Shown here in pieces: positions 6,175 through 7,922 of a stretch of DNA of 7,922 bases. The first letter of the stretch is position 1, and every line of letters starts with the position of its first letter. The notes beneath the pieces are model-generated. The model ran no database searches, was not told the DNA's origin, and was given only the letters and a program-made list of their open reading frames with translations. The stretch covers positions 1 through 7,922 of the forward strand of contig CABUOH010000046.1 of NCBI GenBank assembly GCA_902493085.1, in the 5' to 3' direction. A program made the translations under genes and the position numbers. Source of the stretch: an uncultured Sutterella sp. Its GTDB lineage: Bacteria > Pseudomonadota > Gammaproteobacteria > Burkholderiales > Burkholderiaceae_F.

Positions 6175-6567
6175 CGGCATCTTGGCCTGCAGCCAGCCGA
6201 CGATGCCTCGCTCTAGGATGGTCACCCGTTGGAAGCCCACGCCGCGAAGCAGTCGGGCGACGGGACGGGAGCCCGCGCCGGTCTGGTCAACGAGGATCAC
6301 GGGGCGCTCGCGCTTGAGCTTGCCGAATTCGTTCTGGATCTGGTCGGCGGGAATGTTGCGGCTGTTGGCGATGTGTCCCTTCGCGAAGTCGGCCGCCTTG
6401 CGGACGTCGACGATCTGGGCACCCTGGCGATTGATGAGCTCGGTCGCCTGAGCGGGCGAGACTTCGGGAGCGTAGCGGCGGGTGTTGATGACGGGAATGA
6501 GAAGACCGAGGACGGAAACCGCGATCACGACGATCAGCAGGCTGTTGTCAATGAGAAACTGCGACAT
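6166..6567 (-). CDS. Membrane-anchored rhodanese-like domain protein without catalytic cysteine (YibN-like)
   Basis: This 133-residue protein has one N-terminal membrane helix at about residues 7-27 and a single rhodanese domain at about 33-130. IVDVRKAADFAKGHIANSRNIP (split here at 52-61 and 62-73) is the typical CH2A/B stretch, and GFQRVTILERGIVGWLQA is the usual C-terminal block. The active-site loop reads VDQTGAGSR at 93-101, where an active sulfurtransferase would have cysteine at D94. The protein contains no cysteine anywhere, so thiosulfate:cyanide sulfurtransferase activity is not expected. Size, anchor and position beside secB resemble E. coli YibN, which from memory also has VVDGSG here and has been linked to the YidC membrane-insertion machinery. 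No clear ribosome-binding site precedes ATG 6567. The secB heat-shock promoter overlaps its 3' end. Confidence 0.88.
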   Translation of the reverse strand: MSQFLIDNSLLIVVIAVSVLGLLIPVINTRRYAPEVSPAQATELINRQGAQIVDVRKAADFAKGHIANSRNIPADQIQNEFGKLKRERPVILVDQTGAGSRPVARLLRGVGFQRVTILERGIVGWLQAKMPLE

Positions 6568-6774
6568 GTTTATTGCGTTCGATTATGGATCGGAAGCCCC
6601 CTGATCCCCGCACTCTGACGAGTGCCGCCGGAGCAGAGGCGAATCCAATGATTGTAGACGAGATGCACACTCATCGGGCTCTTTTGCCGCTATGATGAGC
6701 ATCATGGAAAGCGCGAACTTTCCTTTTGTTTTGCTTTTGTTTTTGCCTAGCCGATCCACGCCGTACTTCGCACC
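6568..6774. other. Divergent intergenic region between rhodanese gene and envC
   Basis: This gap must hold the start signals for both divergent genes. It contains an inverted repeat GCACTC/GAGTGC with a TGAC loop (6610-6625), an inverted repeat ATGATG/CATCAT (6692-6705) overlapping a possible plus-strand -10 TATGAT (6691-6696), and a hairpin followed by a T-rich tract (6706-6745). On the minus strand TACAAT at 6656-6651 is a possible -10 for the rhodanese gene. No convincing -35 accompanies either -10. I see no coding sequence. Confidence 0.5.
6706..6745 (+). other. Small hairpin plus 27-base T-rich tract in the envC leader
   Basis: GGAAAG (6706-6711) and CTTTCC (6718-6723) form a perfect 6-bp stem around CGCGAA. 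From 6719 to 6745 there are 20 T in 27 bases and no A, arranged as TTTTG-like units. The layout resembles an intrinsic terminator or attenuator, but no plus-strand gene lies upstream. A U-rich leader could also help ribosomal protein S1 start translation at envC, whose GTG lacks a Shine-Dalgarno sequence. Confidence 0.4.
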
Positions 6775-7922
6775 GTGAAGCCCTTCCGTCTGAAATTCCT
6801 CTGCACCGCCTGCCTTGCCGGCGCATTGTGGCTCTCCCCGATGCACGACGGCTCGGACGCGCTTGCCGCCTCCGCCCAGCAGAAGGCTGCCCAGGAAAAG
6901 AAGCGCGTCGAGGGCCAGCGCGCCAACATCGAGCAGAAGCTGCAGAGCCTGCAGGCCGAGCTCGATGCACGCGAAGCGCGCAGCGAGGAGGCCAGCCAGG
7001 CGCTCAAGACCGCCGATCAGGCCATCTCGCAGGCCAACCGAAAGCTTCGCGACCTTCGCGAGGAAAAGCGCGGGGTCGAGGACGAGCTAGCCAAGCTCCG
7101 CAAGAGCGGCAACAACGTGGCCGACAATCTCAAGGACGCTGAAAACACCGTCGCCCAGATCGCCAAGGCTCAGTACATCAACAGCAGGCGCAGCCACTGG
7201 CAGAACCTGATCGGAGGCATCAACCCGAGCACGCTCGCCAGTGACAAGGGCAAGCTCGAGTATCTGGCCCGCACGCAGCAGGCGGCTATCGACGATCTTG
7301 AAGAGCGTCAGAGCAACATCCGCAACCTCTCCGAAAAACACCTCAAGCAGCACCACGAGCTCGCACGCATCCAACAGGAGGAGGAAAAGGAGCGCAAGTC
7401 CCTTCTCAAGGAGAAGCAGGAGCGCCAGCAAGCCTACGGCAAGCTTCAGTCCGAGATCAAGTCGCGTCAGGCCCGCATCGACAAGCTCAAGAAGGATCAG
7501 GCGCGCCTGAGTTCACTTGTGGCCGCAATCGACGCGCGCCTCGAAAAGGAACGCCGTCAGGCGGAGCAGGTCGCCAAAAAACAGGCCATCCGCCCGCCGT
7601 CCCAAAAGCAGAACGCCTCCTATGCGCCGCAGGTCGGCAGCTTCGGCAAGCTCAAGGGACGCCTGACCCGTCCCGTCAAGGGCACCGTGGTCGGCCGCTT
7701 CGGCACCGAGCGTCAGGATCAGCCGGGCACCACCTGGCAGGGCATGCAGTTCCGGGCACAGGAAGGCTCGGAGGTTTCCGCCTGCGCAGCCGGCAAGGTC
7801 GTCTTCTCCGACTGGCTTCGCGGCTTCGGCAACCTCATCATCATCGACCACGGCAATACATATATGTCGATTTATGGCAACAACGAAGCGATCTTCACGA
7901 ACGTGGGCGACACCGTCAAACA
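6775..7922 (+). CDS. envC: Murein hydrolase activator EnvC (3' end beyond window)
   Basis: EnvC is a periplasmic protein that, bound to FtsEX at the septum, activates N-acetylmuramoyl-L-alanine amidases to split daughter-cell walls. 382 complete codons are present. Residues 1-31 form a Sec signal peptide: basic MKPFRLK, a hydrophobic core, and likely cleavage after ALA (29-31). Residues 35 to about 265 are a long charged coiled coil rich in K, E, Q and R. The M23/LytM domain starts near 297 (RPVKGTVVGRFG). Its zinc ligands are replaced: HxGxD reads W321-Q-G-M-Q325, and the later YxH reads YGN (367-369). This marks a non-catalytic activator, as in E. coli EnvC. Start choice: TAG at 6748-6750 is in frame and GTG 6775 is the first start after it, preserving the signal peptide. 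No ribosome-binding sequence is visible. Confidence 0.93.
   Translation, partial: MKPFRLKFLCTACLAGALWLSPMHDGSDALAASAQQKAAQEKKRVEGQRANIEQKLQSLQAELDAREARSEEASQALKTADQAISQANRKLRDLREEKRGVEDELAKLRKSGNNVADNLKDAENTVAQIAKAQYINSRRSHWQNLIGGINPSTLASDKGKLEYLARTQQAAIDDLEERQSNIRNLSEKHLKQHHELARIQQEEEKERKSLLKEKQERQQAYGKLQSEIKSRQARIDKLKKDQARLSSLVAAIDARLEKERRQAEQVAKKQAIRPPSQKQNASYAPQVGSFGKLKGRLTRPVKGTVVGRFGTERQDQPGTTWQGMQFRAQEGSEVSACAAGKVVFSDWLRGFGNLIIIDHGNTYMSIYGNNEAIFTNVGDTVK

Noticed and set aside
6610..6625. GCACTC-TGAC-GAGTGC inverted repeat as a terminator
   Set aside because: The stem is only 6 bp and no T-run follows on either strand. It may be a protein-binding dyad but cannot be called a terminator.
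7513..7851. Minus-strand open frame opposite envC
   Set aside because: The plus strand here encodes a clear LytM domain; the reverse frame has no recognisable features.

Overview
This window looks like ordinary chromosomal DNA of a betaproteobacterium, most likely in the order Burkholderiales. RpoH, SecB, FtsEX and EnvC together indicate a Gram-negative proteobacterium, and the trmL, secB and YibN-like rhodanese neighbourhood resembles the Burkholderiales arrangement as I remember it. Base composition is moderately GC-rich. I cannot fix the genus; something near Sutterella would fit, but that is inference. I see no phage, transposon, CRISPR array, tRNA or rRNA.

Positions 54-4594 hold a tightly packed plus-strand run: a Ppx/GppA-family exopolyphosphatase, the divisome ABC transporter pair FtsE and FtsX (overlapping by 4 bases), the heat-shock sigma factor RpoH, and the tRNA methyltransferase TrmL. 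A symmetrical hairpin with A and T flanks (4623-4652) closes the run and also serves the convergent minus-strand gene.

Positions 4675-6567 hold three minus-strand genes: an orphan NarL/FixJ-type response regulator, the export chaperone SecB (with a 14-bp-stem terminator), and a membrane-anchored single-domain rhodanese with no cysteine. A divergent intergenic region of about 200 bases (6568-6774) then precedes a plus-strand EnvC-type murein hydrolase activator. EnvC starts at GTG and runs off the right edge.

Two functional links cross the layout. FtsE and FtsX form the membrane machine that, in studied relatives, drives EnvC to activate cell-wall amidases at the division septum, and all three are present. 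RpoH is encoded about 2 kb from an excellent sigma-32-type promoter match (CTTGAA, 14 bases, CCCCATAT) upstream of secB. This suggests that SecB is a heat-shock gene in this organism. That promoter, the cysteine-free rhodanese and the divergent FtsE motifs are the most notable observations. I found no evidence of a wholly new system.
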